Shown: positions 27,057 through 37,142, counted from the stretch's first letter. The stretch: 64,000 nt of DNA from Candidatus Obscuribacter sp. (GCA_021772095.1 JADYXR010000006.1:62001-126000), one strand, 5' to 3'. The notes: generated from the letters alone by a model not told the origin. Program-made: numbers and translations.

Positions 27057-27290
27057 TTGCAGGTTCAACTTAAAGGCGAGTATGGGCGCGGGTTAGGCCA
27101 CTTCCTCAGACTAACAAGAGGTCAGGGCGAATGGAAGTACCTTACTCGAATCGTTCTTGCTTTCTTCAAGGATAGTATTGAACCAGTCAGCATTTTGCCG
27201 ATGATTAAATGTTTAAATTCGCCAAAAGTGTAGAGCAGAATCTACTTTTCTTGCAGGCAAAACGGTCGTTTCTTTCAGCCCAAGGGAAAA

Positions 27291-27331
27291 CCGCAAGGTT
27301 CAATCCACGCTCAGGAGGTTCAACCTTGCGG
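27291..27331 (-). terminator. Candidate terminator of the SLH-protein gene
   Basis: On the minus strand a 10-bp perfect stem, CCGCAAGGTT/AACCTTGCGG, with a 21-base loop is followed by TTTT. It lies 56 bases after the stop codon of the SLH gene. Confidence 0.55.
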
Positions 27332-27386
27332 AATTTAGGCTTGCTGGACGAGCCCGCATCAGCGCAAACCACGTCAGCTTATTAGT

Positions 27387-29795
27387 CTAATTACCAGAGT
27401 TACTGGATGCTTCAAGGCCGATTCGAATCGGCGGCATCTTCTGCCCCAGTTTCGCCATGGTTTGGAACGTCAGCGCCGCTACTTCGGCTCTCGTCGCCAG
27501 ATCCGAAGGTCTGATTTCATATGGGTCCGGGTGGTTGACGATGATTCCGGCCGCGGCAGCCTTAGCTACGCTCGGAGCGGCCCATGCAGCAACTCCGGAT
27601 CCATCTCTATATTTACCGAGCGAACCAGCATCTGAAGAACCGGTACCTAGCGCCTTGGCAAGAATCACGAGAGCTTGTGCCCGAGTGAGCTTATCTTCAG
27701 GACGGAACGATCCATCCGGAAAACCGCCAACCAGGCCGGCATCGCTGGCGGAGCAAATCGCTTTGTAAGCCCAGTGCGTTTTAGGCAAGTCTTTGAACTC
27801 AACCTCTCTTCCGCCGGCAGGTAAGCCCAGAGCTTTGACCGCGATAGCGGCGAACTGTGATCGAGTGATGCCCTGATCCGGTTTAAACGTTCCATCAGGA
27901 AAACCGCCGATGGTACCACGCTGTTGCAAAACAGCGATGTAATCTTGTGCCCAGTGACCCTTCACATCAGGGGCAGAGCCGGCTAGATCGACAACCGTTG
28001 TAACTCCGCCTTCGTCAACGGAAGTTATTCTAGTGATGTCTTCAGCCAGGCGATCTAGGTCACGTTTCAATGCTAACGTTTCCCACTCGGATAGAGCTTG
28101 ATCTGAGTCTCTAAAACTGGCTTCGATACTGTTGATTCGGTCGAATTCACGTTGAAGAGTAGCGAGGTCTTTCGGTTTTGCTTTCGATCGAGCGTTTGAA
28201 ATTTCCGACTCGAGTTGAGTCTGCAAAGCGTCGATGTCCGGAAGCGCAGGCAGCGATCTATCAAGCTTGCCGGCCAAGTTTGTATATTCTTTATTGAGTG
28301 CCACCACTTCGCGATCATCAAGTACGCCATCGCCACCACGGAAGGTATCATTGAGAAATGCGATGCGTTGCAGATCCTGCCGCAGTTCATCGGCCTTCAG
28401 TGGGTCGAGTCGACCGGACGCGAGAGCGTCGTTAAGACGCTTTTGAATACGATTCTTTTGACCGCCTACATTTGGAAGAGCGGCAATCGAGCTTTCTACC
28501 TTAGTAGAGAGCGCATCGAGATCACTGGTCACAACCAGTGTTTCGGTGTCATTGAGACTGCCATCACCTCTATAAAATTGTTCTTTAGATTCCAGACGTT
28601 CCAATTCGTTGAGGAAATCGTTGGCGAGAGTCGCAGGCTTGATTCGTCCTGCCGCCTGAGCATCGACGATTTTCTTTTTCAAAGCCAGTTTGCGATCTTG
28701 CAGACTTGGCAGTTGCACATGTCCGGACACCTCAATTATGCGTTTATTGAGTGCATCCAGATCACGCGACAGCGTCGTGACTTCGCTATTGGAAAGCCGT
28801 TGATCAGCGCGAAACATCGCCTCGACCGCTTGAATCCGATCGTACTCTTGAGTCAATTCCGCCGCGTCTTGAATGCTCAATTTGCCGGCTTGTTTTGCAT
28901 CGTTGATCGCTTTGCTGATCTCGAGTTGTTGCTCGTTGACACCTTTGACAATGAACGGATTAGTCGATGGTTGCAATTTTTCGATCTGATTGAGCACTCG
29001 TTCAAACTCGAGTGACAGTGCCAGTTTCTCATCGTTGTCCAACATATTGTTGGAAGCTTTAAACGTTGCTTCTTTAGCGCTGATTTGGTTTAGATCAGCA
29101 ATGATCAGTTCAGCCTGTCCGGCATTGATCTGTCCGCCCGAGATTAAAGCATCGAGTTTTTGTTTGATCTGCTGCTTCTTGGTTTCGATCCCAGGATCAG
29201 CCACCACCCGCGTTCTCAGACTGTGCTCGATGTTGGAAGTGAGAAGATCAAGGTCGGTGGACAAAGCGAATAAATCTTCGGAAGACAGCACACCATCAGC
29301 TCGTAGATTTCGTTCTTTGCCTTCGATATCGCGCAATGTTCTCTTGAATCCGAGCGCTTCCAGATCAGTCAAGCGACCGCTCAACAGCGCTTCTTGAATT
29401 GCTCGGTCAATATCTTGCTCGCGACCGTTCACATCAGTCAGTGCTACTTTCCGGTCAGTCAGACTGTTTTGAATATCTTGATTGAGTTTGTCCAGATCCA
29501 TGACGATGCGCACACGCTCGAACATGCTCAGTTTGCCGTCGGCGCGGAAGGCGGTGTCTTGATCTCTTATCTGTTTAAGATCATTGGTAAACCTTTGTGC
29601 CAGCGGTTGTGTCAGTCGACCAGCGGCGAGCGCCTCGAATATCGACTTCTCGACTGTGGTCATTCGCCCTGGTACATCAATGTAATTCGGAACTTGTGTC
29701 CAATTCGGTTGGGCATATGATGCCGGCGCGGACACTAATAGACAAGTGGCGGAAATAATCGTAACTAATGCCCCAACGCGCTTGCTGGCTCTCAT
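27387..29795 (-). CDS. Exported SLH-domain protein with seven ~85-residue internal repeats
   Basis: The start is ATG 29795, preceded by a near-perfect AGGAGG; in-frame codons up to 29897 are ignored. The 802-residue product has a signal peptide (to ~residue 28, ASYAQ). Seven tandem ~85-residue helical units follow, each with the pattern GRLT, then RADGxLS, then DLDxL. Three SLH motifs occupy the C-terminal ~170 residues (GHWAQDYIAVL, GGFPDGTFKPD, GGFPDGSFRPED; the third is divergent). SLH domains anchor proteins to peptidoglycan-linked polymers. The protein probably spans or decorates the envelope. The units resemble one another more than any family I know. Confidence 0.88.
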   Translation of the reverse strand: MRASKRVGALVTIISATCLLVSAPASYAQPNWTQVPNYIDVPGRMTTVEKSIFEALAAGRLTQPLAQRFTNDLKQIRDQDTAFRADGKLSMFERVRIVMDLDKLNQDIQNSLTDRKVALTDVNGREQDIDRAIQEALLSGRLTDLEALGFKRTLRDIEGKERNLRADGVLSSEDLFALSTDLDLLTSNIEHSLRTRVVADPGIETKKQQIKQKLDALISGGQINAGQAELIIADLNQISAKEATFKASNNMLDNDEKLALSLEFERVLNQIEKLQPSTNPFIVKGVNEQQLEISKAINDAKQAGKLSIQDAAELTQEYDRIQAVEAMFRADQRLSNSEVTTLSRDLDALNKRIIEVSGHVQLPSLQDRKLALKKKIVDAQAAGRIKPATLANDFLNELERLESKEQFYRGDGSLNDTETLVVTSDLDALSTKVESSIAALPNVGGQKNRIQKRLNDALASGRLDPLKADELRQDLQRIAFLNDTFRGGDGVLDDREVVALNKEYTNLAGKLDRSLPALPDIDALQTQLESEISNARSKAKPKDLATLQREFDRINSIEASFRDSDQALSEWETLALKRDLDRLAEDITRITSVDEGGVTTVVDLAGSAPDVKGHWAQDYIAVLQQRGTIGGFPDGTFKPDQGITRSQFAAIAVKALGLPAGGREVEFKDLPKTHWAYKAICSASDAGLVGGFPDGSFRPEDKLTRAQALVILAKALGTGSSDAGSLGKYRDGSGVAAWAAPSVAKAAAAGIIVNHPDPYEIRPSDLATRAEVAALTFQTMAKLGQKMPPIRIGLEASSNSGN

Positions 29796-30065
29796 TGGAA
29801 CCTCCTCAATCATGTAATCGGTACTGCACAGGTCTCTATTGGCGTTCGAACATCGACTCGCCTTCGTGCGACAAAGAGTAGCAGGCTTGAACGTCATTAA
29901 GCTTTCATCTTTACAATTTTGTTATTACTGGCAATCGTCGCGCCTGCGGAAAGATTGTGTAATCATCTGGCTACAAAACACTCTTGGCGTTCTTTCGATT
30001 CATATAAATGGCGGCTCTAAAGAATATAATCCTGTCTGGAAATCATTCAGGAACGAGGGTTTGTC

Positions 30066-32618
30066 ATGGGGCAGAAAGAAAGCACCGGCACGGTCAACGT
30101 GGAAATAGAGGACGACCGAACCGGTCGCAGCATCCCCACTCTGCGCCGAGCGCTGGCGGACAATCTCTATTATGGACTTGGCAAGTTTCCCGCGATCGCC
30201 AGTCGCAACGACTATTATCTGGCGCTCTCATTGACCGTCAGAGACCGGCTTTTGCACCGCTGGATCAACACTTTAGAAAGTTATTTGGAACAGAAATCCC
30301 GCGTCGTCTGCTACATGTCAGCCGAATTTCTTCTCGGACCGCACGTTGCCAACAACATGCTCAATCTCGATTTGACTGAGAAGATGCGCACGGCATGCGA
30401 AGAATCCGGACTTGATTTTGAAGATCTGATCGATCATGAAGAGGAACCAGGTCTCGGCAACGGCGGCCTGGGCCGACTTGCAGCATGCTATCTCGACTCG
30501 ATGGCAACCGAAAGCATTCCATCGATCGGCTTCGGAATCCGCTATGAATTCGGCATCTTCGATCAAATCATCCGTGACGGATGGCAAGTAGAAGTCGCCG
30601 ATCGTTGGTTGCACAACGGCAACCCATGGGAACTGGCAAAACCAGACGAATCAATGATCGTCAAATTCGGCGGCAAAACTACAAGCTACGACGACGATAA
30701 AGGTCGTTATCGCGTGCGTTGGGATGCTCAGCGAGAAGTAATGGGAATTCCTTACGACACGCCGATTCCTGGATACGAAACCGAAACGACTAATACTCTT
30801 CGGCTCTGGAAAGCAGAGGCTCCGCGATCGTTCGACTTCCAGATCTTCAATATGGGAGATTATCTGGGCGCAGTCGGCGACAAGATGTCGTCGGAAAATA
30901 TTTCCAAAGTTCTATATCCAAACGACAATGTTTCACAAGGCAGACAGCTGCGGTTAGAACAGCAGTACTTCTTCGTTTCCTGCAGCCTGCAGACGATAAT
31001 CAAACTGCACAAGAACGCAGGCTTGTCTCCGGAAACACTGCACGAAAAATTCGTTATTCAATTGAACGACACCCACCCGTCCATCGCAATCGCAGAGCTG
31101 ATGCGCCTTCTAGTGGACGAAGAAGATGTCGAATGGGACGTTGCCTGGGGCGTTACGACAAAAACGTTTGCGTATACAAACCACACTCTGCTTCCTGAAG
31201 CATTGGAAAAATGGCCGGTGTCCTTGTTCGAGCGGCTGCTACCGCGCCACCTCGAGATCATCTATGAAATCAACAGACAATTCCTCGAATCAGTTCGTCT
31301 GCAAAGACCAAACGATGATGAATTGCTCAAACGCATCTCATTGATTGATGATTACGGCGAGCGCTACATCCGCATGGCCAACCTGGCTTGTGTCGGCAGT
31401 TCCAGCATCAACGGCGTAGCAAAGCTGCACACCGAACTTCTACAAAGTCGCGTGCTTCGTGATTTCTACGATCTGACTCCGGAAAAATTCACTAACGTCA
31501 CCAACGGTGTCACACCCAGAAGATGGCTTGCCCTGAGCAATCCGGAACTATCTGATTTCATCACCAAGACCAACGGCAACAATCACTGGTTGAAAGACCT
31601 CAACGAATTGCGCAATCTGGAAAGCATCGCCGATGATACTAACGCGCACGATCAGTGGCGCCTGATCAAACGCACACAGAAAGAGCGGCTGTCAAAAACA
31701 ATCAGGACATCAACCGGAATTCTGGTCGATCCATTGAGCATTTTTGACATTCAAGTTAAGCGTATTCACGAGTACAAACGCCAGCATCTCAACGTTCTTC
31801 ATATCATCAGTCTCTACAATTATTTGAAGAACAATAAGCCGACCAACTTCCCGCCTCGCACCTTCATCTTCGGCGGAAAAGCCGCACCTGGTTACTTCAT
31901 CGCTAAGCTGATTATTAAACTGATCAACTCAGTCGCCGAAGTGGTCAACAACGATCCTGACGTCAAAGATTTGCTGAAAGTTGTTTTCCTCCCGGATTTC
32001 AATGTTTCGTTAGCTCAGAAAATCTATCCTGCAGCAGACGTCTCCGAGCAGATCTCCACGGCAGGAAAGGAAGCATCCGGCACCGGCAACATGAAGTTCT
32101 CGATGAACGGATCGCTGACGATCGGCACCATGGACGGTGCCAACATCGAAATCAGACAAGAAGTGGGCGCGGAAAACTTCTTCCTTTTCGGCTTGGACGA
32201 AGGTGAAGTAGACGCTCTCAAAGTGTCAGGATACAACCCGCGTTCGTACTACGAAAACAACGCCGACTTGAAGATGGTGCTCGACCAACTGACCTCCGGA
32301 ATGTGGTCACGCGGCGAACGCGATTTGTTCAAACCAATCGTCGATTCATTGTTAACACGCGACGACTTTTTCTTGTTGGCTGATTATCAAGCATATATTG
32401 ATTGTCAGAAAGAACTCGGAAAGACATACCAGGATCACGCCAGGTGGACAAAAATGTCGATTTTAAACGTGGCTCGCATGGGTTACTTCTCGTCAGACCG
32501 TTCCATTCGAGAATACTGCGAACGAATCTGGCACGCAGAGCCAGTGACAATCCCGGTTGCAGACTATTCTCAGCGCACGGCGGAGTTAACAGTCTCGTGC
32601 CGATTAACGACCGACTGA
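30066..32618 (+). CDS. glgP: Glycogen/starch phosphorylase
   Basis: The 850-residue product is of full family length. Diagnostic segments include RVVCYMSAEFLLG, EEPGLGNGGLGRLAACYLDS and the PLP-binding signature EASGTGNMKFSMNG. It cleaves alpha-1,4-glucosyl ends of glycogen with phosphate to release glucose-1-phosphate. The ATG at 30066 has GAGGGT upstream. It is monocistronic, with a strong terminator directly downstream. The debranching enzyme GlgX is encoded ~11 kb away, completing the degradation route. Confidence 0.96.
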   Translation: MGQKESTGTVNVEIEDDRTGRSIPTLRRALADNLYYGLGKFPAIASRNDYYLALSLTVRDRLLHRWINTLESYLEQKSRVVCYMSAEFLLGPHVANNMLNLDLTEKMRTACEESGLDFEDLIDHEEEPGLGNGGLGRLAACYLDSMATESIPSIGFGIRYEFGIFDQIIRDGWQVEVADRWLHNGNPWELAKPDESMIVKFGGKTTSYDDDKGRYRVRWDAQREVMGIPYDTPIPGYETETTNTLRLWKAEAPRSFDFQIFNMGDYLGAVGDKMSSENISKVLYPNDNVSQGRQLRLEQQYFFVSCSLQTIIKLHKNAGLSPETLHEKFVIQLNDTHPSIAIAELMRLLVDEEDVEWDVAWGVTTKTFAYTNHTLLPEALEKWPVSLFERLLPRHLEIIYEINRQFLESVRLQRPNDDELLKRISLIDDYGERYIRMANLACVGSSSINGVAKLHTELLQSRVLRDFYDLTPEKFTNVTNGVTPRRWLALSNPELSDFITKTNGNNHWLKDLNELRNLESIADDTNAHDQWRLIKRTQKERLSKTIRTSTGILVDPLSIFDIQVKRIHEYKRQHLNVLHIISLYNYLKNNKPTNFPPRTFIFGGKAAPGYFIAKLIIKLINSVAEVVNNDPDVKDLLKVVFLPDFNVSLAQKIYPAADVSEQISTAGKEASGTGNMKFSMNGSLTIGTMDGANIEIRQEVGAENFFLFGLDEGEVDALKVSGYNPRSYYENNADLKMVLDQLTSGMWSRGERDLFKPIVDSLLTRDDFFLLADYQAYIDCQKELGKTYQDHARWTKMSILNVARMGYFSSDRSIREYCERIWHAEPVTIPVADYSQRTAELTVSCRLTTD

Positions 32619-32636
32619 TTGACGGAATCAAAATGG

Positions 32637-32666
32637 GGGCAGCTAATATTTAGCTGCCCTTTAATT
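32637..32666 (+). terminator. Rho-independent terminator after glgP
   Basis: A perfect 10-bp stem, GGGCAGCTAA/TTAGCTGCCC, with a TAT loop (32637-32659) is followed by TTTAATT. It lies 19 bases past the glgP stop. Confidence 0.88.
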
Positions 32667-32719
32667 GGGTGACGGCTGTTTTCATTTTGCCATGCAAAAA
32701 ACCGAGGGGGATGCAATTG

Positions 32720-33916
32720 ATGTTTTCCAAGTTTGCAAAAAACTGGACCAGAGGAATTATTAGCGGCGCCACGTTGGCCGGATCGTTCCTGATTTTAAGT
32801 GGCATCCAACCAGGATTTGCCGATGACACCGCCGGATCTTATTACGATCAGGGCGTCAGGCAGATGAAAGACAAAAATTACAAAGACGCGATTCAGTCTT
32901 TTGATATGTCGGTGGGCATGGCCTCAACCGACGCACGAGCCTTCATGCGGCGTGGACAGTGCTTCTTCGAACTGAAAAATTATAAACTCGCGCAAGGAGA
33001 TTTCACCGCCGCGATTCAATACGATCCGAAAAATCCGGCTGGATATTTATCCCGCGGAATTACTTTGTCGAAACTCGGACAACATCCGCAAGCGATCGAA
33101 GATTTCCAAAAAGCACTTTCATTAGATCCGAAAAACGCTGAAGCTTTCCGCGGTCTAGGAGATTCTTATCAGGCTCAAGGTCAAAACGATCTGGCACTGA
33201 CGAACTATAAAACCGCTCTGCAAAACGACCCTAAAAATGTCGATGCCTTGATAGGCCGGGGTGACATTATGAAAGTTCTCGGTAAGAACGAAGATGCCCT
33301 GAAAGACTACAGTTACGCCATTGAACTGGCACCGGAATACAACGTCGGCTACATTCATCGCGGCACCGCATATAGTGGCATCTCTCGACCAGAAGACGCT
33401 GTTAAGGATTACGACAAGGCATTGCAGTACGACCCCAGTAATACCGACTTGAAACGCAACCGCGGTCGCGAATTCTTCAAATTGCAAAACGCTAAACAAG
33501 CGCTTTCTGATTTCAACGATGCAATCAAACAAGATAATACGAATTCGGATTTGTACTACCACAAAGCCAAAGCATTAATGCAGCTCGGCAACGATGGACT
33601 GGCGATGGCAGCTCTTGACGATGCCATTCTTCTCGATCCGAACCAGGCGAATTTTTATCTCTCGCGGGCCTTCCTCTGGCACAAACAAGGCAAGTCGATC
33701 CTGGCACGCGAAGATATTAAAAGAGCACAATTCTTCAACCCAAGTTTGCCTCAAAACATAGTGTTTGAAAAAGATCCAAAAAATCCGGATCGATGGAAAG
33801 AAGAAACGTTCTTGTCGGACATCAATGGACCTTCCAGTCCGCAGGATCAGGACACCTCGGAAAAGCTGAAAAATACCACTTCACTTGGCGGCACGGAGAA
33901 TCCGGACGCCGAGTAG
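32720..33916 (+). CDS. Exported TPR-repeat protein
   Basis: ATG 32720 was chosen because GAGGGGG (32704-32710) lies nine bases away; ATG 32711 directly abuts that site. The 398-residue protein has a signal peptide (to about GFADD). About nine TPR units cover residues ~40-340, with repeated ALxxDPKNxxA endings. The C-terminus is polar and disordered. It probably acts as a periplasmic or surface protein-interaction scaffold. The stop is 24 bases before the NDH-2 fusion gene, so the two are likely co-transcribed. Confidence 0.85.
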   Translation: MFSKFAKNWTRGIISGATLAGSFLILSGIQPGFADDTAGSYYDQGVRQMKDKNYKDAIQSFDMSVGMASTDARAFMRRGQCFFELKNYKLAQGDFTAAIQYDPKNPAGYLSRGITLSKLGQHPQAIEDFQKALSLDPKNAEAFRGLGDSYQAQGQNDLALTNYKTALQNDPKNVDALIGRGDIMKVLGKNEDALKDYSYAIELAPEYNVGYIHRGTAYSGISRPEDAVKDYDKALQYDPSNTDLKRNRGREFFKLQNAKQALSDFNDAIKQDNTNSDLYYHKAKALMQLGNDGLAMAALDDAILLDPNQANFYLSRAFLWHKQGKSILAREDIKRAQFFNPSLPQNIVFEKDPKNPDRWKEETFLSDINGPSSPQDQDTSEKLKNTTSLGGTENPDAE

Positions 33917-33940
33917 ACGTGGCATGGGGGTCTGACTCAC

Positions 33941-36019
33941 ATGTCGAAAGCGACAATAATTATTCTTGGAGGCGGTTTCGCTGGAGTTAAGTGCGCTAAA
34001 ACTCTTCGCAAATTGCTTCCGAAAGATCAATATCGCATCGTTGTTTTCAATCGTGAAAATCACATGGTGTTTCATCCGCTTCTCGCTGAAGTGGCTTCTG
34101 CTGCGGTTCAAATTAAACACGTCGCCGCTCCGCTCAGGCAATTACTTCAAGGAGTAATGTGCCGATCTGAAGAAGTTTTGAACATAGATCTGGAAAATAA
34201 TTGCATTGAGTACGAGGCCTACGACAGCACGCGAAAGAAAATGCAATTCGATCACCTCGTGATTGCATGCGGTAATAGAGCCAATCTCGCAATCGTTCCG
34301 GGGATGGACGAGCAAGCGTTTCCTTTAAAAACTGTTGGCGATGCGTTGCAATTGCAATCGCATATCATCGACATGATGGAGAAGGCCGAAGTCTGCGACG
34401 ATCCAAAACGACGAGAATGGTATTTGACCTTTACCGTGATTGGAGGCGGCTTCAGCGGAGTCGAGGTAGCCGGAGAAATAAACGATCTGGTGCGCAAATC
34501 CAGTCGTTATTTTGAATCGATCAATGCTGACATGATCACAGTCAATCTAGTTCATTCACAAGCGCAAATTTTGCCGGAAGTGAATGCGTCGTTGCGCGAT
34601 TTTGCAAAACGCGAGATGGAAAAGAAGGGAGTAAGATTCTATCTGGAACGGCGCGCCATGCAGGCTTCCAAGGAAGGCGTGCTGCTGGATTCCGGAGGAT
34701 TCATCGCCTGCGGAACGATCGTCTGCACAATAGGCACCACTCCGCATCCACTGGTTGCGCGATTACCCGGAGAACACGTTCGAGGAAGAATTACCACGAC
34801 CGCGGATATGAACGTTCCCGGTTTTAGAAACGTGTGGGCAATCGGAGATTGCGCCGCTGTGCCGAATGCGGCCAGCGCTCAACTCAGCCCGCCGGTTGCC
34901 CAGTTCGCAGAACGACAGGGTGTGCAATGCGCCAACAACATTGTCAATTCAATTCACGGCAAACCGACCAAACCGTTTTTCCACATATCACAAGGCAGTC
35001 TTTGCGCCATCGGCGGACACAACGCTGTAGCTGACGTCAACGGCATGCGGATCTCAGGGTTTCCTGCCTGGTTTATGTGGCGCGCGATTTACTTGTTGAA
35101 GTTGCCCTCGCGAGCGCAGCAGCTCAAGGTCGGCATCGAATGGGCCTGCGATTTGGTTTTTCCACGCGGTCTGGCTTACGTAAAAACCGACACATCACGG
35201 GCGGTATCACGCGCTTTTTATGCTGCGGGCGATTACATTTTTAAACAGGGCGATCCGGCAACTGAATTCTACGTGATCGAACAGGGCGACGTAGAAGTGG
35301 TGACCTGGAACCAGGACGCATCCGCAGAAGAAATCGTCGCAGTGCTCGGTCCCGGAGACTTTTTCGGCGAGGCCGCCCTAGTCACCAGCCGATCGCGCAA
35401 CGCCTCTGTTCGCGCCCGCACCAATGTGCTTGTCGTCACTATGGGGCGCAGCTTGTTCACCGAGATGTCCGCCAATTTGTCACCACTTCGCGACGCTGTC
35501 GCAAAAGCCGTAAAACGACGTCGTAATGTCTGGAAAGATCTTCCGGATGTGCGCAAAATTCTCGACATGCTCCCGCTAGATCGCGTCACCGAGATAGTTC
35601 CAGGTGGCGTGCTTCGGGCAGATGATTTCCTGGATGGAATTCTCGATCTGTTCTGCCAACATCGATTGGATTTTTGTTGCGTAGTCGATGCTTCGGAACG
35701 AGTGGTCGGCGTCGTCACCAGAAGCGATCTGCTGCGCACCATCGAAGCGGCAACCACTGTGCAACTGGCTCAGGATGACGTTATTCGTGTTCATCACATT
35801 ATGGGGCACGACCCCATCGTGATTAAGATCGGCGAGAGCACCGCAGTCGCAGTTAATACAATGCGCGAACACGGATTGAAAAATTTACCGGTAGTCGATG
35901 ACGAAGAACGGCTTGTCGGCTGCGTTCGGATTGAAACGGTCCTCGCGCACGTCGTGCATGAACTGACTCGCCACAGAGCAATCCGTGTGACGACCGAACA
36001 TATTCGTCCAACAGTTTAA
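33941..36019 (+). CDS. Type II NADH dehydrogenase fused to a cyclic-nucleotide-binding domain and two CBS domains
   Basis: The protein has 692 residues. Residues 1-~410 are an NDH-2-type flavoprotein with an FAD loop GGGFAG (10-15), an NADH loop GGGFSG (168-173) and AIGDCA near 300. Residues ~425-515 are a cNMP-binding domain with FGEAAL (475-480) and a conserved Arg in SRNASV, so ligand binding is plausible. Residues ~555-605 and ~613-675 are CBS domains, which often bind adenine nucleotides. Ordinary NDH-2 ends near residue 430. The C-terminal membrane-association helices are replaced by, or precede, the sensory part. The predicted role is quinone reduction by NADH under nucleotide control. 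Confidence 0.9.
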   Translation: MSKATIIILGGGFAGVKCAKTLRKLLPKDQYRIVVFNRENHMVFHPLLAEVASAAVQIKHVAAPLRQLLQGVMCRSEEVLNIDLENNCIEYEAYDSTRKKMQFDHLVIACGNRANLAIVPGMDEQAFPLKTVGDALQLQSHIIDMMEKAEVCDDPKRREWYLTFTVIGGGFSGVEVAGEINDLVRKSSRYFESINADMITVNLVHSQAQILPEVNASLRDFAKREMEKKGVRFYLERRAMQASKEGVLLDSGGFIACGTIVCTIGTTPHPLVARLPGEHVRGRITTTADMNVPGFRNVWAIGDCAAVPNAASAQLSPPVAQFAERQGVQCANNIVNSIHGKPTKPFFHISQGSLCAIGGHNAVADVNGMRISGFPAWFMWRAIYLLKLPSRAQQLKVGIEWACDLVFPRGLAYVKTDTSRAVSRAFYAAGDYIFKQGDPATEFYVIEQGDVEVVTWNQDASAEEIVAVLGPGDFFGEAALVTSRSRNASVRARTNVLVVTMGRSLFTEMSANLSPLRDAVAKAVKRRRNVWKDLPDVRKILDMLPLDRVTEIVPGGVLRADDFLDGILDLFCQHRLDFCCVVDASERVVGVVTRSDLLRTIEAATTVQLAQDDVIRVHHIMGHDPIVIKIGESTAVAVNTMREHGLKNLPVVDDEERLVGCVRIETVLAHVVHELTRHRAIRVTTEHIRPTV

Positions 36020-36080
36020 ATCACCGCTCTCAGTCTAATTGACGGTCTCAGTTTAAATGGCCGGCATCAGTCGTCTTTAA
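36020..36080. repeat. Three degenerate ~18-bp tandem copies between convergent genes
   Basis: CGCTCTCAGTCTAATTGA and two variants follow one another after the NDH-2 fusion stop. The last copy overlaps the final codons of the minus-strand gene at 36067. Confidence 0.45.
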
Positions 36081-36987
36081 GACTAAATGACTCTTTGCCG
36101 AAAGGCTCTTCGCCACTGCCTTTCCAACTGTTCATCACAGTGTATTCGATGCCCTCGAATAAACCACCGATGAAACCAAATGGAAAGCTAACAATCGTAG
36201 CCGGAAGTAATTTAATCGGATTGGTCGATTCGCCAATGAAATCTCGATTGCCTGCTTTGGTTTGGTGAACAGTACGTTTCGCCATCGCTACCGGATATCC
36301 GAAAATGGCTCCAGCTGTAAACGACGCCAACCGCGTCGGCAGCGGAACTGTCGACTTCGCTTTTTTCTCGCCATCAATAGTGGTGGCAGGTTCAGTCGCA
36401 TTTTTCACATCATCAGATTTTTTATCGCCGTCTTTATCTTTAGACTTGTCGGCTTTTTTTGAATCTTTACTATCGTCGGAACCCTTGTCCGTAGCGGCTT
36501 TATCGCCAGCAGCTTTGTCGCTGGCAGTTTTGTCAGCCGCAGTTTTGTCTTTCGCTGCTTGCTTGGCTGCAGCTTTATCAGCAGCCGCTTTTTCCTTGGC
36601 TGCTTTAGCGTCGGCCGCTGCCTTTTGCTTCTCAGCCTTTTTCGCGTCGGCATCCGCTTTCAAATTTTTGGTGGCATCGGCGCCTTTAGCGGCGTCGGAA
36701 GTTTTCCCGGCGCCATCCTGGCTGGTCTCAGTTGCAGCGGCTGAACTAGAATTCTCTTTTTTCTTTTTGGCAGCTTTCTTGGCCTTTTCGTCGGCTTTCT
36801 TTGCGGCAGCATCATCGACAGCTGGTTTCGTTTCTGCAGGTTTTTCCTCAGACTTTTGCTCAACAGCAGGTGGTTCGTCCTCGGGAGGCGAAGTCAGGAG
36901 ACCGCCAGCCAGAGCCTGCGGGCTCAATGCAATGGAACAAACCAGCGCCAGAGTTAGAGATGTCAGCGTCAAAATTCGTTTTTTCAT
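36067..36987 (-). CDS. Exported protein with long Lys/Ala/Asp-rich repeat region
   Basis: ATG 36987 gives 306 residues; an in-frame GTG at 36993 is less likely. A signal peptide (to ~residue 27, ending ALAGG) is followed by ~170 residues of KADKAAADK-like low complexity. This is probably an extended charged helix or disordered spacer, as in TolA-like proteins. A conserved-looking ~80-residue end follows, with GAIFGYPVAMAKRTV and PFGFIGGLFEGIEYT, which could associate with membrane. Minus-strand TATAAT at 36994-36999 lies so close to ATG 36987 that the mRNA may have almost no leader. Confidence 0.7.
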   Translation of the reverse strand: MKKRILTLTSLTLALVCSIALSPQALAGGLLTSPPEDEPPAVEQKSEEKPAETKPAVDDAAAKKADEKAKKAAKKKKENSSSAAATETSQDGAGKTSDAAKGADATKNLKADADAKKAEKQKAAADAKAAKEKAAADKAAAKQAAKDKTAADKTASDKAAGDKAATDKGSDDSKDSKKADKSKDKDGDKKSDDVKNATEPATTIDGEKKAKSTVPLPTRLASFTAGAIFGYPVAMAKRTVHQTKAGNRDFIGESTNPIKLLPATIVSFPFGFIGGLFEGIEYTVMNSWKGSGEEPFGKESFSLKDD

Positions 36988-37142
36988 AATCACATTATAA
37001 GTAGGTCTGAGCCGCGATGCACGCCGTTTCAGGCTTCACGAGCAATTATTACATGCTGACAACTGAATATTTTTGGACTAATTTTCGCCGAATTGCCGTA
37101 GAATCAGCGTGAGTTAGCGATTACTTTTGGTAATTAATATAA

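Noticed and set aside
36305..37000. A 231-codon plus-strand frame rich in Ala/Ser/Phe
   Set aside because: It is antisense to the Lys/Ala/Asp-rich exported protein, whose signal peptide makes that strand the coding one.
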